Positions 34,601 through 46,262 of a stretch of DNA of 64,000 bases are shown here, one piece after another; within the stretch, counting starts at the first letter, position 1; each line of letters starts with the position of its first letter. The stretch is taken from NCBI RefSeq assembly GCF_051020955.1, contig NC_135022.1, forward strand, positions 12,388,966-12,452,965. The letters run 5' to 3'. The position numbers were made by a program, and so were the translations under genes. This stretch comes from Megalopta genalis (taxonomy: Eukaryota > Arthropoda > Insecta > Hymenoptera > Halictidae). Below the pieces are notes generated by a model that was not told the DNA's origin, did no database searches, and was given only the letters and a program-made list of their open reading frames with translations.

Positions 34601-35777
34601 ACGGTATTCGCAGGTTACTCCAAATACAATAATAAAAAATTGCAAGAGCATATCTTTCCAAAAATTATTTTCGTTTCGCATCATTCAATCACTCGGTGGC
34701 AGTCCCAAAGAAAACGTTCGTATACCGGAGAACGCTCTGCAAAGAACTCTCCACTTGCCCGCAACCCTTTACACTTCCGCGACCTTGAAGTTGCCTGCCG
34801 CATTCCCGAAACCCTGAAATCGTTGGCCTTCGAATCGCCTAGATTCCTAAATATTCCATCAACATTCCGGAAGTTCTTAGCGACCAATTATCGGCACATT
34901 AATTACCGATCGTCGTCGCAATCTTCGGTTCATTAGCGGACAGATCGGCTATCAATTAATTTCGAAGATGTTCCCGGTGGAAGGAGGAAGATCGGGCGAG
35001 AGGAGACGGTACCCTATCCGGACAACGAGACCCGGAACACAGCGATTCGCTGACAAGCGGTATTAATTTATGCAAATCGAATAGTGGCCTGCTATCGATT
35101 CGCGATCGACGCGAGCACGTCAACGACTCCTCGCCGCACCGGCCGCGGCCGTTCTCGTCCCATCGATTCCTCTACCATCGACGCGGCGATGCATGTTCCA
35201 CCCTGCCCGATGCCTACGCGTTTATGATATTAGAAACTCGACACACCGCATACCAATTTGTTCCGACAGCGGGAAAGAGCACCAACAACACGGCTTCGAG
35301 CTATACGGGATCACGCTAAACGAGGCGAGTTCACCGACGATGGGCTCTTATCAATTTATTTACTTCTTTATGTATTTATTTATTCATGAAAGAACGAAGG
35401 GATAAAAACGCAGGATATTGCTCGCTCGTGGTCACAAAAAGGAAGAGTATATGAGGAAAACCGATCGCGGGTTAGTCGCCGCGCGATAAATTTGTCTATT
35501 AACAAATTTTGCGAGGCTCCCTCTAGCGAGGGATCAGTGAATGTTGAAAATATCCGCTTTTTAAAAAACATTTAATATTTGAAAAACTGACAATGTGATT
35601 TTGGTAACGAGCGTGTAACGAGGATTTTTAGGATTTTACAGAGGGATTCTTGTCGGGAATGGTAATTGTTAATGACACAGGCGACAAAACAGACATATTT
35701 GCAGACAATATTACAAAATTCAAAACGAGTTTACATAAACTGTTCATCTAAACCGATGATTCACTGATTCTTTACTA
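34601..35777. other. Mixed DNA, no recognisable gene
   Basis: Frames of 61-98 codons are unsupported. Short TTTA run at 35365-35385. Confidence 0.45.
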
Positions 35778-36134
35778 CAGAGTGTCCCAAAAATGTCTCG
35801 TAATCCGGAAATGGCGGGTTCCTCGAATCATTTGAAGCAACTTCTTCCTTTACAAAAATTTTCTCCGAGGTGCCGTTAACGAGTTATTAACGAAAAACAG
35901 TGACCAATGAGAGGCGAGCTCGGCTGGCGCGAGGCGACCGAGCCAATGAGCGGAACTAGGCTGGTTGGCTGGGCCGCCTCGCGGCAGCCGTACTCGATTC
36001 TTATTGGTCACTGTCTTTTCGTTAATAACTCGTTAACGGTGCGTCGGAGAACATTTTTGTAAAGGAAGAAGTTGCTTCAAATGATCCGAGGAACCCGCTA
36101 TTTCCGGATTGCGAGACATATTTGGGACACCCTG
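35778..36134. mobile_element. Palindromic MITE, family A copy 3
   Basis: Ends CAGAGTGTCCCAAAAATGTC and GACATATTTGGGACACCCTG. It has a small deletion in the loop (GGAACTAGGCTGGTTGGC) relative to copies 1, 2 and 4. Confidence 0.9.
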
Positions 36135-36880
36135 TATATTAATATTATAATAGCTTTTAGTTCTGTAGTGTAAAAAATGCTCTTTCACCAGTATATATAA
36201 ATAAATTAAATTAAATTAGATTAGATTAATTTCTCTGTTTGAAGAACACTTATTTTCGACACGGTTTCGAGACTCGCGAAATGAAATTCGTTTCAGGGGA
36301 CGAAGAAACGCGCACAGCCGCGATCGCACGGCGTCGATCTTGCTGCAACGAACGTAATCAAATATTTTCACCGTCGAGAAAATCGGTTCCCGGAACAAAT
36401 CGTTAGACGCTGCTCGATAGCATCTCTCGCGCACGAAATTATCTCGGGCGAGGCGCGTAATCTTCGCGCGATTTTTCCCCCGGATGAACGATTGCACGGC
36501 AAGAAAAAATCGAGGCCCACGAATGGAAAAGCCTGGCTAATGGCGACTGCTCGATGAAAAAGATCGGCAAGATTAAGCGTGATTGCGCTCGAACGAAACG
36601 AGTCCGGTGATTTTTGTCGGCCTGCCTTCTCTCTCTCTCCCTCTCCCTCTCTCGTCGCGGAGCGTGTTCCGCTTCCCGCTCGATAAATTTAACGCGACGA
36701 TGAGCACGACGAGCAGGCGACCAGCGCGGAGTCGGTTTCGAGGAATCGAAACACCAGAAATCGTGGCAAACACGTTTTCCAGGATCCGTCGCGTCGATCG
36801 AACAACAATTCCGAGGAGCATGGTCGCGTAAGAAGCACCAGGGATCGTTCTTCTGGTTCCTCTCCAGCCTCGTCGAGTCG
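36135..36880. other. AT-rich then GC-rich DNA, no gene seen
   Basis: A short CT tract lies at 36629-36654. No domain recognised. Confidence 0.45.
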
Positions 36881-36941
36881 CTCTCTCTCTCTCTCTTTTT
36901 CCCTCTCTTTCACTCGCACGCGAGCGCGCGCGCGCGCGCGG
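36881..36941. repeat. (CT)n tract followed by (CG)n alternating run
   Basis: A CT tract (36881-36912) is followed within a few bases by an alternating run of CG and GC (36918-36941), a Z-DNA-prone sequence. Confidence 0.9.
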
Positions 36942-39129
36942 AGTTCGCCCGAAAAATCGTGGCAAAAAAAGACTGGCCAAGTAATTATCGTGATCGCCGC
37001 TATATATCGGACCGGGCGAAATTATCCAGAGCGTGTAATTTTCTGTGTCGAGGGGCCAGTGCGAGGAACGGCGCCGATAGCGACGGCCTTCCCGTTCTCC
37101 GGCGTCGAGAGAAATTCGAGTGGATCGACGCTGGGCCCTCGAACGAGCCCGAATTGTCCACAATATTTCCTCAAATTGATGCTCAACCGATTTTCATTTT
37201 CTTCTCGCCGGACAAGCTTGCTACCGTGAATGTTTCGAGAGCTTCGAACTGGGCTATTTAAATCGTTCATTTTGTTACTCGAGTTTCGGCAATTAAATGG
37301 AATGAATTGCAGCTGCATTAGGATCAGCAGAAAGGCTGACAAGTCTGCGAAAAGTATTTTCTAAAATATGTTTTGCAAAATTGCTGAATTGAGCTCGGAA
37401 TTGTTACAAACATCGTCAATGGTTGTAAAAATGATCCGCATTCCTAGGGTTATTACGAATTAAGGGACAATTGGAAAGAATTTACTGTAGATCGGAAACA
37501 CTTTTAAAACACCGTATACTTTCCCCTTAATTTACAACCAGAATTGCCTCTTTTAAAATCTCTGTCGTCATCGCAATTCGATCCTTCCCTTCTTGAAAAC
37601 CCCTCTTGATCACTTGACATTCTTTTGTATCTTCTATCGTACCTTTCCTTTCATTGCATCATTCTCTTTTCTTTTTCTCTCATTTCTTTCGATTCGCTAC
37701 TCGAGCGACTTAATGTCATACTATTCGAACGCAGGGTCTTGCTCCCGTTGATCAAATAATTATTGTTAACTAATTAATTAATTAATAATTATTACTTTTT
37801 ATTATGAAATCACATCTTCGTCAATCTGAATATATATTACAAAACGTTTGATATTTTCTCCCAGTTTTCTCTCTCAGTTTAATTATCTTAAACAGCGATT
37901 GCCTTGCGCTTCATCGTCCTGCGAATGACCCCGTAACGCTTACCCCAATCGGTTCTCCCCTTTAAAGAATAAACAAATCAACAACGAATTTCATAACTTC
38001 TGCCAATCTTTGGAAGATAATGGAAGCCGAGGATCCGCGAGACGAGCAGCAGCTATCTCTCGAGTTGTGAGCGAGTCGGGGCCATCGCTAGCTCGCGGCG
38101 AACGAGCGCGCGTGAAATAAGGGAGCCGGCTCGTTTCAGGAGCAGCTGAAAATTAATACGTAATTACAGTCGCGGCCGCGAGAGGGGGAGAGATCGTTAT
38201 TGGGAAACGCCGGATGAATTCCAAAGAAATATCGAGAGCGCCGACTGGGCCGGCCGGCCGGTGGTTCTCGGTGGTGCAGAACACGGAGGAACGGGAACGA
38301 GAACGGAACTGGTTCGTTCTCCGCGGGGAAAAATTCGCGGCGCGACTCTGGTCGCGCGTTAGTCACCGAGTAATATGGAAATTATCGGGTCCGGCGATAA
38401 CGTGAATCATTCTCCTTGCCTCCGATCCTTGGCCACGTCTGCCACCGATAAACGCACGCGGCGGAACACGCGAGAGATCGATCCGACACAAACAAGCTCG
38501 AGATCCGTGAATGGAGCCAATTTCGACCGGGAGAATTTTCCCGCAACAACGACCGCTTATTAGCGTTCGACCGTGCGATATGTCCGAGGAACGAGAACCG
38601 CGATCGAGCGAGCCGATTGTGCGCCGAGGCCGATCCGAATCACCGGCGAGGTATTTAAACGGCTGAGAACCCGACTCCGCGCTCTCGCCTTCGCCAGCTG
38701 CTCCAAAAAGCCACGCGGCGTCTCGGAAACCCTAGAACTTCGGCGGACAGTTGTGTCCCCTGGTCCCGAAGCACTTGCGCGCCTCGATCTCTCGACTTCC
38801 GATTCGATCGCGACGAAAGATTCTCCGGCGAGGTGTTGCGCGCCGTCGTCCGAATCTCGACGATGTCTCGGTCTCGAGCCGGGAGGAGAAGAGGGACGCG
38901 AGGTCAAGCGCCGCACAGGTGGCTGCGAAACGAAATCATTGCCGGTCGAGATTAATTTCTACGAGCGATCGAGTCGATCCGGTCTCGACTCGCCGATGCT
39001 CGTTCCTTCTCGACGGTCCGTGCGAGAGGATGCGAGGCGAAGAGACGCGGCAGATATTGAGAAAGAGTAAGAGAAAGGAGGGGAGAAAGGGGGACCGCGC
39101 GCGCGCGGAAAAGAGAGAGCAGAAAAGGA
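36942..39129. other. Mixed DNA, no recognisable gene
   Basis: AT-rich between 37260 and 38000, GC-rich either side. AGAATTTACTGTAG at about 37477 resembles a lone family B end. Frames up to 165 codons in the 38.5-39.1 kb part are unsupported. Confidence 0.45.
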
Positions 39130-39142
39130 TAGAGAGAAAGAT

Positions 39143-39190
<48 letters not shown>
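39130..39190. repeat. (GA)n microsatellite
   Basis: About 60 bp of GA repeat after a longer purine-rich lead-in from about 39055. Confidence 0.97.
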
Positions 39191-39191
<1 letters not shown>

Positions 39192-39497
39192 CGGACGGCG
39201 CACTTCCGAGCCGGCTCGCGAGAGTCGGTGAGGTTTTATACGGTGTGTATCTGCCTTATGGGATACCGTGCCGGTATATTATGGTTAAGTTGTTGCCGGT
39301 CGAGGCTTCTATTGGAGCGCAGCTTCTGGTCTCGCGAGAGATTATAGAGATAATGGGGCCCGGATAGCAGCATTGCTCGGTCCTCGCTCCCAACAAATTG
39401 CGGGGTTCATTCATCCTCCGCGATAGAGGGAAAAACTAGCCGCGCTGCTCCGCGTTGCTCCGCTTGCTCTCGCACCATCGCGCACAGGATACCCCGT
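39191..39497. other. GC-rich DNA, no gene seen
   Basis: No recognisable feature. Confidence 0.45.
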
Positions 39498-39593
39498 TCT
39501 CCTTCTTCATCGTCTTCGTCCTCGTCTTCTTCTTCTTCTTCTTCGCCTTCTTCTACTTCTTCTTCTTCTACTACTTCTTCTTCTTCTTCCACG
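39498..39593. repeat. (CTT)n / (GAA)n trinucleotide tract
   Basis: TTCTTC units with GTC, GCC and TAC interruptions. On the minus strand this gives a long Glu/Asp run, a repeat artefact. Confidence 0.95.
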
Positions 39594-41235
39594 TCCTTGT
39601 TCCCCCTGGTTCCGTCTCGACCGTGAGCGCGGATCCGCTGCTCGCGCGCGCGTGCATGCGCGTACATGCGTGGAACTCGCCTTTCCTCGCGTGCCCGTCC
39701 TTACGTGGTCTCGAGCGTTCCCCGGCTACCCTGAAATTACCATTTTGCCGGACGATGCTCGTCGCCGTGTCCTTGGAGCCCGATCCTCGAGCGACGCGCT
39801 CCCTGACGCACCGTTCGTCGGCGCGCTCTCTCTCTCTCCTCCGTCGATCACAGACCATCCCGTCGACGACGTATCCAGCCGAGTCCTCTGTCTCGTTGAC
39901 TCGGAACAATAAACGGAGCGGACTTTCGGCCCGGCCCGAAACCGACCTCGAACGGAGCGCGCGTCGGAGTCGACTCGGAAGCTCGCCGCGCTCGTTCCGC
40001 CTCGAGATGCGGCCGGAGCAAGGATCTTTCGAAGAGAAGAGCCCGCCGAGAAGCCGCGTCTCTGCCCCTGCTCCCCCGATATTCTTCCTCCTCGCTAAGC
40101 GAGGCCACGGTTCAGGAAAAAAAGAGGGAAAAGGAGCACCCGATTCCGCCGTATAATTTGCGGGTATAGAGAAACGCAACGAGCCGCGCGGCTTAGATCG
40201 CCGCGGATGGATTTAAGAGGATAGGCCAGCAGGCTCGTAACGTATAAAGGGGCGCAAGATAATCAATTACCCCAGCTACCGACTTCCCGCGAGAGCAATA
40301 ACATCGGCCGGCCGCTGGCTGCCGGAGCAGGTCGTGTACCTGTTGCAACCGCGTATATTTAATGGCACCCCTAATCGTCCACGCCCGGTCGTTCCGTGCC
40401 TCTTTATACTTTTCCAGGGGGGAGGGGGGGCTGCTGGCTGGCTCCCTCTCTCTTTCTTTCCCTCTCCACGGGATAGCCCATAAAAATTCACAGCCCCTCG
40501 ATATCTCACGTGTGACCGCTCTTTACCCACTTTTTTCCATATTCTATTAACCCTTTGATGATGTAAACACTTTTGGTGACGGCGGGCTCGTGCATCCAAC
40601 TTCCACGATGGCGGACAAATAATTCCAGTGGTTAAGACAGAACGCGCGGTCCGGTTCTACAACGGTGTAAGAAGACGAGTACTAAACGTTTATTTCCACT
40701 AGTTCCCCGCGAAAGATGCTAATGTAACATCGGTGCTCATCGATACATTACTTTTTAATTTAATTTAATGGAATTCAATTTAATGGAGTTTAATTTCATG
40801 CAATTCGATTCGATTCGATTTAATTTAACTTATTTATGCGTACGGCTAAACACCTATCTTTGCAATAATATATTAGAAACAGAAACATATCTTATTTCGA
40901 AAAGCGAAGAATCTCAAGGAATTAGATCATTTCTTTATAGAGACTCTTGTTTGATTTAGTAACACTTGCTGTAAATTTGTGTCTATCGTGTCTGTCTAAA
41001 TCGCGCTAACTCTCGATGAGTAGAATGAACTTCTGAAGGACCGTACTGATCTAGCAAAACGGGAAGGAGCATTAAAGAGTTAATAAGCCAAGTAACGCCA
41101 GGATTATTGGTTATCTTTTTAAAATATATTTGTTAGGTGTGATATTAACGGATACCGCAGATAGAATAGAAACTCTCACCGAGCGTACGAAAGCTTCGTA
41201 GAGAGCACCTAGCGAACTATATAAGAAGTAAACCT
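39594..41235. other. GC-rich then AT-rich DNA, no recognisable gene
   Basis: Frames of 202-233 codons on opposite strands at 39.5-40.2 kb overlap and include the (CTT)n tract. Neither is supported. A lone TTAACCCTTTGATG occurs at 40548. Degenerate AATTTAATGGA repeats lie at about 40755-40825. Confidence 0.45.
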
Positions 41236-41383
41236 TTAACCCTTTCGTGGGCGCGATATGAATTTTCAAGAATATTTCAATCCGATAAGAATTTTCAACG
41301 GTGGGAATATTTGAGCCTGGTGGTCCATGTGCGCACTAAAAGTGGGTGGGAAGCATTGTTTCCAGTGCCTATGAATGGGTTAA
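41236..41383. mobile_element. TTAA-bounded short MITE, 148 bp
   Basis: Begins TTAACCCTTTCGTGGGCGC and ends GTGCCTATGAATGGGTTAA, imperfect inverted repeats with TTAA at both edges. No gene inside. Confidence 0.65.
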
Positions 41384-42050
41384 GGGATCACAGGAGTAGG
41401 GAAGAGATCGGTACACCTATCTTTCTTACACCGTGGATTTTGCTCAAATCAATACAGAAGTTTCCGCTTGTGTGAGTCAGTCATTTGTTAAGTTGATTAG
41501 AAAGCTTGTTTCAAACCTTTTATATGAATTCAATGAAACGAACTTTCCGAAATGTGAAACGAACTTTGCGAACAAGCTGATATGTAGTTTCTTTGAAAGC
41601 AATTTATTAAGTTGTTCGAAAAATTTGTTTCGCCTTTCATAGAGATCGTTTCATGCAATTTAAAATAAAAGATCCAATCATACAGTTCATTTGTGTAATC
41701 AAATCCAAATAAAATCTATTTTAAACGAAGCAAGATTTCTTATAATTTAATTCAACTGTCCGATATTTTATACGTTATATCCATATTTGTAAAGCGATGC
41801 AACAATATTAAAAGTTATTCCTTCGCACGAAAGTTTTCCCATAAACAACCCATACCGTATTGTGTTAACACTTCCACGACCGCGTTAGAAACCTCAAAAA
41901 TTTGTATAAAATTAAAATATTTCATTCAATTAAACAAAAATTACGAAGCAAACTTATACGACTTCGATTTTTCCTCAGCATTCGTACCTCTTGCAAATCT
42001 TAATAAAATTAAGCAATCGTTCTTAATTTTTCATTAATCATCCATTCGGT
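41384..42050. other. AT-rich DNA, no gene seen
   Basis: A direct repeat AAACGAACTTTSCGAA occurs at about 41535 and 41557. A lone TTAACACTTCCACGACCG end lies at 41865. No coding signal. Confidence 0.5.
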
Positions 42051-42410
42051 CATCGATCGACTGAATTTAAAACGAGGAGATCTCATTCGGTTGGCCAAGC
42101 GTTAAGACAATTTAGCGTCGAGATAATTAATAATAATAACTTCATTATTAATTTCACACACTTGTCTTCTCTCTCTCTCTCTTGACATTTTTGCATATAT
42201 AGATTACATTTGAAGACGCAAGTCAACATTTCCGGAAACATCAATCGACTGAATTTAAAACGGGGAGATCACCCCAATCGGTTAGCTAAGCGTTAAGATA
42301 ATTAATAATAATAACACCATCATATATTCCGCTCGTCTTTTTAACATGTTCGCATCCATAGATTACATTTTAAGACGCAAGTCAACATTTCCGAAAATGC
42401 GACTTACGCC
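42051..42410. repeat. Tandem duplication, 188-bp unit, two copies
   Basis: The phrase CATCRATCGACTGAATTTAA begins at 42051 and at 42239. Both copies share GACGCAAGTCAACATTTCCG at their right ends. The first has an extra CT tract and the second a small deletion. Confidence 0.92.
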
Positions 42411-44126
42411 ACTCCGATTCCAACCCATTCATACGATGGGACACAGATGAAAGAACGCGATCGAATGGAACAGCCTCGGTCCTGTTCGCTGAATCGAGCA
42501 ACCGGAATTCGCAGTGCATCGAACGATTTCGGAGCTCGCGATTCGTCCGACGGAAAAATCGAAATCGCCGTCGAGCCTCTTCCTCGAAAGGCTGCCGTCG
42601 ATTTCGACGGAACGTTCGGTGCGCGCAGCTTCCGGAGATCCAGCAGCCGCGCGCGGTCCCGACATGTAGAGAAGTCCGATACTCTGCGGCGAACGTTAAG
42701 AGGCTCGAAATGGTGAATAAACGTTCGCTCGTAAAACGCGCACCGAGCCGTATCTTCTAGGAGTAATGGCGCATATGATACGCACCGCGTACGGCTCGCG
42801 CCTCTCCCCGCGAGCGAGGAGATCTTACTCTCGTCCTCGTTCGTTCCACCCTGTTTCTCCACCCGACCCCTCCGCCCGGCTCATCCTCTTCGCCGCGCTC
42901 TTTCACCGCGAGGATCCCTCGCGCCCCCCTCGCTCCCCCCGCCGTTCGCGCTCCTCGCGCCGCGCCGGTCGCTTTAATGCGTTCGATTTGTTAATTGAGA
43001 AAAAGTCCGCGAGGAACGAGCCGGCCACTTTGTCGGTCCGCTTCGCGCGCGAACCAACGAGAGAGCCGAGCCGAGCCGAGCCGACAGCCGCTCCTTTCTC
43101 GAGCGGTTTTTACGCCGGCGGTTCGACGCGTCGGCGATTTGGTCGCGCTCCCTTTTACCTTCGCCGGGGAACGGGTCTCCTCCCACCCCTTTTTACGCCT
43201 TTTTACGCTCCCCCGGCCATCTTCTGCCAGCCGTCGTTAGCGACGCTCGCCGGTGGAACGAGAGACCGACCCGTAGCCACCGGGCACGCTCCGCTTAATT
43301 GCAAATCGATTTCAATTAATCGTTTCTCGGCCGGTGGTTCCGAGATCGCGCGACGATCGAGGGGGGGAACACGCGCGCAAGAAAGCATCGGTGAAAGACG
43401 AAAGGCAGAGCAAAAGGGCGAGACTAGGCTTGAAGGAGGACACCGCGGAAGAGGGCGGAGGGGGAGACCGGGGGCGAACGAGAGAGGACGGGAGAAGACG
43501 ATGACGAGCCGCAATTATGTCTCCACCGGCTGCCGACCGTGTAGAGGTCGTCGGGTACAGTAGTCCGCGAAAGTTCCCATTTGTCACTGATCTCGATCGC
43601 GGACTCGACACCTGGCGGTCCCCGGGACCAGCGCGGTTCTCCATCGAATAATCGAGTTTTCAGCTGCGCGGCGGTCGCCGACTCGGCGGACCCTCGCCCC
43701 GGGTTCCCGTGGTTCGGAAACGAGACGGGCGCGCGTGCCTAGATCGAGCCGAACAGACCGCTCGATTGCGCCCCGTGCGATCGGGCCGAACGCGGGCCAG
43801 ATCCGGTCGAAGCGGATCGATCGAACGACCGCGAGACACGTCGGGATCGTCGGGTTTCGCTGACTGCTGGCCAACTCTGGCCGTGCGGTAGGATTTTGCG
43901 GCGAACGGTACAGGGAGTTATCAATAATTTGCATATTTCCACGGTTCGTAAAGTAACGAGCGGTTGCCTCGACACCGAATTCCGTTCGCCGCTGTCACTG
44001 ACCTATAATACCGTGCCGGCAGCGTGCTCCGGAACACCCTGTGTCATCGATAATTCACTTTCACGGTCCGCAGCGGTATCCCGGATCGCAGCGACCCGGT
44101 GATTATCTTTCGATAGCTTCCTCCCT
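42411..44126. other. GC-rich CpG-rich DNA, no recognisable gene
   Basis: The longest frame of the window (42766-43563, +, 265 codons) is Arg/Ser/Pro-rich, lacks any recognisable domain and overlaps antisense frames. I do not call it a gene. Confidence 0.45.
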
Positions 44127-44160
44127 CTCTCTCTCTCTCTTCCTCTTTCTCTCCCTCTTC

Positions 44161-44195
<35 letters not shown>

Positions 44196-44239
44196 CATCT
44201 CTCTATCTCTATCTCTTTCTCTCTCTCTTTCTCTTTCTT

Positions 44240-44277
<38 letters not shown>

Positions 44278-44289
44278 TCTCTATTTCTA

Positions 44290-44328
<39 letters not shown>

Positions 44329-44466
44329 TTCTCTCCATCTCTCTATCTCTATCTCTTTCTTTCTCTCTCTCTCTCTTTCTTTCTCTCTTTCTCTCCGTCT
44401 CTCTCTCTTTCTCTTTCTTTCGCTCCCTCTTTCTTTCGCTCTCTCTTTCTCTCCGTCTCTCCCTCC
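44127..44466. repeat. Long (CT)n polypyrimidine tract, about 340 bp
   Basis: The longest CT tract of the window. It includes a repeated block CTCCATCTCTCTATCTCTAT or a variant at about 44193, 44272 and 44334, showing higher-order duplication inside the microsatellite. Confidence 0.97.
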
Positions 44467-44888
44467 GTCTCCCCGTTCCGCGGCGATCGAGAACCGAATC
44501 TCGGGCCGGGATCTTTCTATTTGCATCGTTAATGGCTTTGGCCGGCAGCTAAATCATTTTTCTTCGACACACAATGCCCGCAACCCGGCGAGTTACGCCG
44601 ATGGGTAACGCAACACCTGGCCGGCACCACCACCGAGAGATACGGATCGCCTCTGCGTGGACGAACGACGACGGGCCCTATAAACGGGCAGTTAACGTCG
44701 AACTCGGTTGTTACCGCGTAACAACGACGGGTACGCTAACCGGCCGTCATTTCTCCAATTTGTCCGCTCGCGGCGAGCGGATCCCCCGAGAGCCCGCGAG
44801 ACCAAGCCGGAGCCCGGAACAAAACGCAACGAGATCGAAACCGACCTGGATTTTCTACGGACCCGTTCTATCGCCGTGGAAACAGAGC
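44467..44888. other. GC-rich DNA, no gene seen
   Basis: No recognisable domain or RNA. Confidence 0.45.
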
Positions 44889-45086
44889 TACAGTAATTTC
44901 TCCCGGATTCGCGCTCGATAATGGACAATTCGGGGAGAGGAGATACGATTGTTCGAGACTCGCGTCTCGATTTTATAGTAACCGATTGTCAACGATTATA
45001 AAATCGAGTCGCAAGGCTCGAACAATCGTATCTCCTCTTCCCCAAATTGTCCATTCTCGAGCGCGAATTAGGGAGAAATTACTGTA
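44889..45086. mobile_element. Palindromic MITE, family B reference copy, 198 bp
   Basis: Starts TACAGTAATTTCTCCC and ends GGGAGAAATTACTGTA. The inner arms GAGGAGATACGATTGTTCGA and TCGAACAATCGTATCTCCTC are perfect inverse complements, and the centre is TGTCAACGATTATAAA. The flanking TA fits a Tc1/mariner-type target. No coding capacity. Confidence 0.93.
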
Positions 45087-45103
45087 GCTCTGATTTTATG
45101 GTT

Positions 45104-45202
45104 GTTGACAATCGGTGGATATAAAAACGAGCCGTGTGGCTCGAATAAAATTGTCTACTTTTCTGCGCAATCTGAGCGCGAATTAGAGAGAAATTACTGT
45201 AC
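45104..45202. mobile_element. Palindromic MITE family B, right-half copy
   Basis: Runs from TGTTGACAATCGGTGGATAT to AGAGAGAAATTACTGTA, directly downstream of the full copy. Confidence 0.85.
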
Positions 45203-45533
45203 TTAGAAAAGTTCTATTTTCTAATTGTACTCCCCTGTTTTGGATACTTCACGTTGTCTTTGGGTGCCGAAATTTGTGTTACGAACCGACATGGTCGTGT
45301 TGTGCACAACAGTCGGTTTATATTTCATTGTCATTTCTCAGTCGGATAGCTGTGGAAATATAGAGTTACTGTGGGAATGCGAACGATAGAGGACCGAGTA
45401 GGTGTTTATATTGCAGCATCGATAATGCGCGGCGACTGGACTACGTAATTTTTCTGCGAAATGAAAACTGTCTGCATCGACTGCGAGCAGGGGAAACCAA
45501 GCAGCAACTTCGTTCTTCCAGCTAGCTGTGTTT
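45203..45533. other. Unique-looking DNA, no gene seen
   Basis: No recognisable feature. Confidence 0.4.
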
Positions 45534-46262
45534 GACGAGTATACTCGTCGTGGAGAAGTGGCAGTATTTTGTCATGACGAGTATACTCGTCGTGCGTAAA
45601 AAATAGCGACCATCGGCTATTTAAATTGTAATTTTAATGAAAACGAAAACATATTCTCAAATTTCAAGATGTTTAGAATATTTTGAAGCCAACGAAGGTG
45701 TTTACATTGTTATAAAAATAAGATTAGAAAAGAATCATGGTTTTGGTGTTCGAAGAATGTTAAACGAATAAGTAAATATTAGTAACAAAATTGTTAGTTT
45801 TATAAAATAAAATCGTCTTTTTGATACAATATTTTCACAGCGACACTTTGTGTTTGACGAGTATACTCGTCATGGAGAAGTGGCAGTATTTTGTCATGAC
45901 GAGTATACTCGTCGTGCGTAAAAAGTAGCGACCATCGACTACTTAAATTGTAATTTTAATGAAAACAAAAACATATTCTCAAATTTCAAGATGTTTAGAA
46001 TATTTTGAAACCAACGAAGGTGTTTACATTGTTATAAAAATAAGATTCGAAAAGAATCATGATTTTGGTGTTCGACGAATGTTAAGCGAATAAGTAAATA
46101 TTAGTAACAAAATTGTTAGTTCTATAAAATAAAACCGTCTTTTTGATACAATATTTTCAGAGCGACACTTCGTGTTTGACGAGTATACTCGTCATCGCTT
46201 GATTCCTGCGACACATTTAGGTGCGCGCTCTGAGAAGGAGGCGCCACAGCTAAACTGGTTAA
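45534..46262. mobile_element. GACGAGTATACTCGTC element, 322-bp tandem duplication
   Basis: The 16-bp palindrome GACGAGTATACTCGTC lies at 45534, 45576, 45856, 45898 and 46178. This defines two full 322-bp units plus the start of a third, each with a pair of palindromes 42 bp apart. The end ACAGCTAAACTGGTTAA (46246-46262) is the inverse of the TTAACCAGTTTAGCTG-like ends at 8186 and 48124, so the element is probably TTAA-bounded. No protein is encoded. Confidence 0.85.

Noticed and set aside
39407..39667. Minus-strand frame with a long acidic Glu/Asp run
   Set aside because: Product of the (CTT)n tract on the opposite strand.
42766..43563. 265-codon open frame on +, the longest in the window
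   Set aside because: Arg/Ser/Pro-rich product in CpG-rich DNA, with long antisense frames over the same bases and no recognisable domain. Stop codons are simply rare in such sequence.
44003..44532. Frames rich in Ser/Leu (+) and Arg/Glu (-)
   Set aside because: Translations of the 340-bp CT tract.
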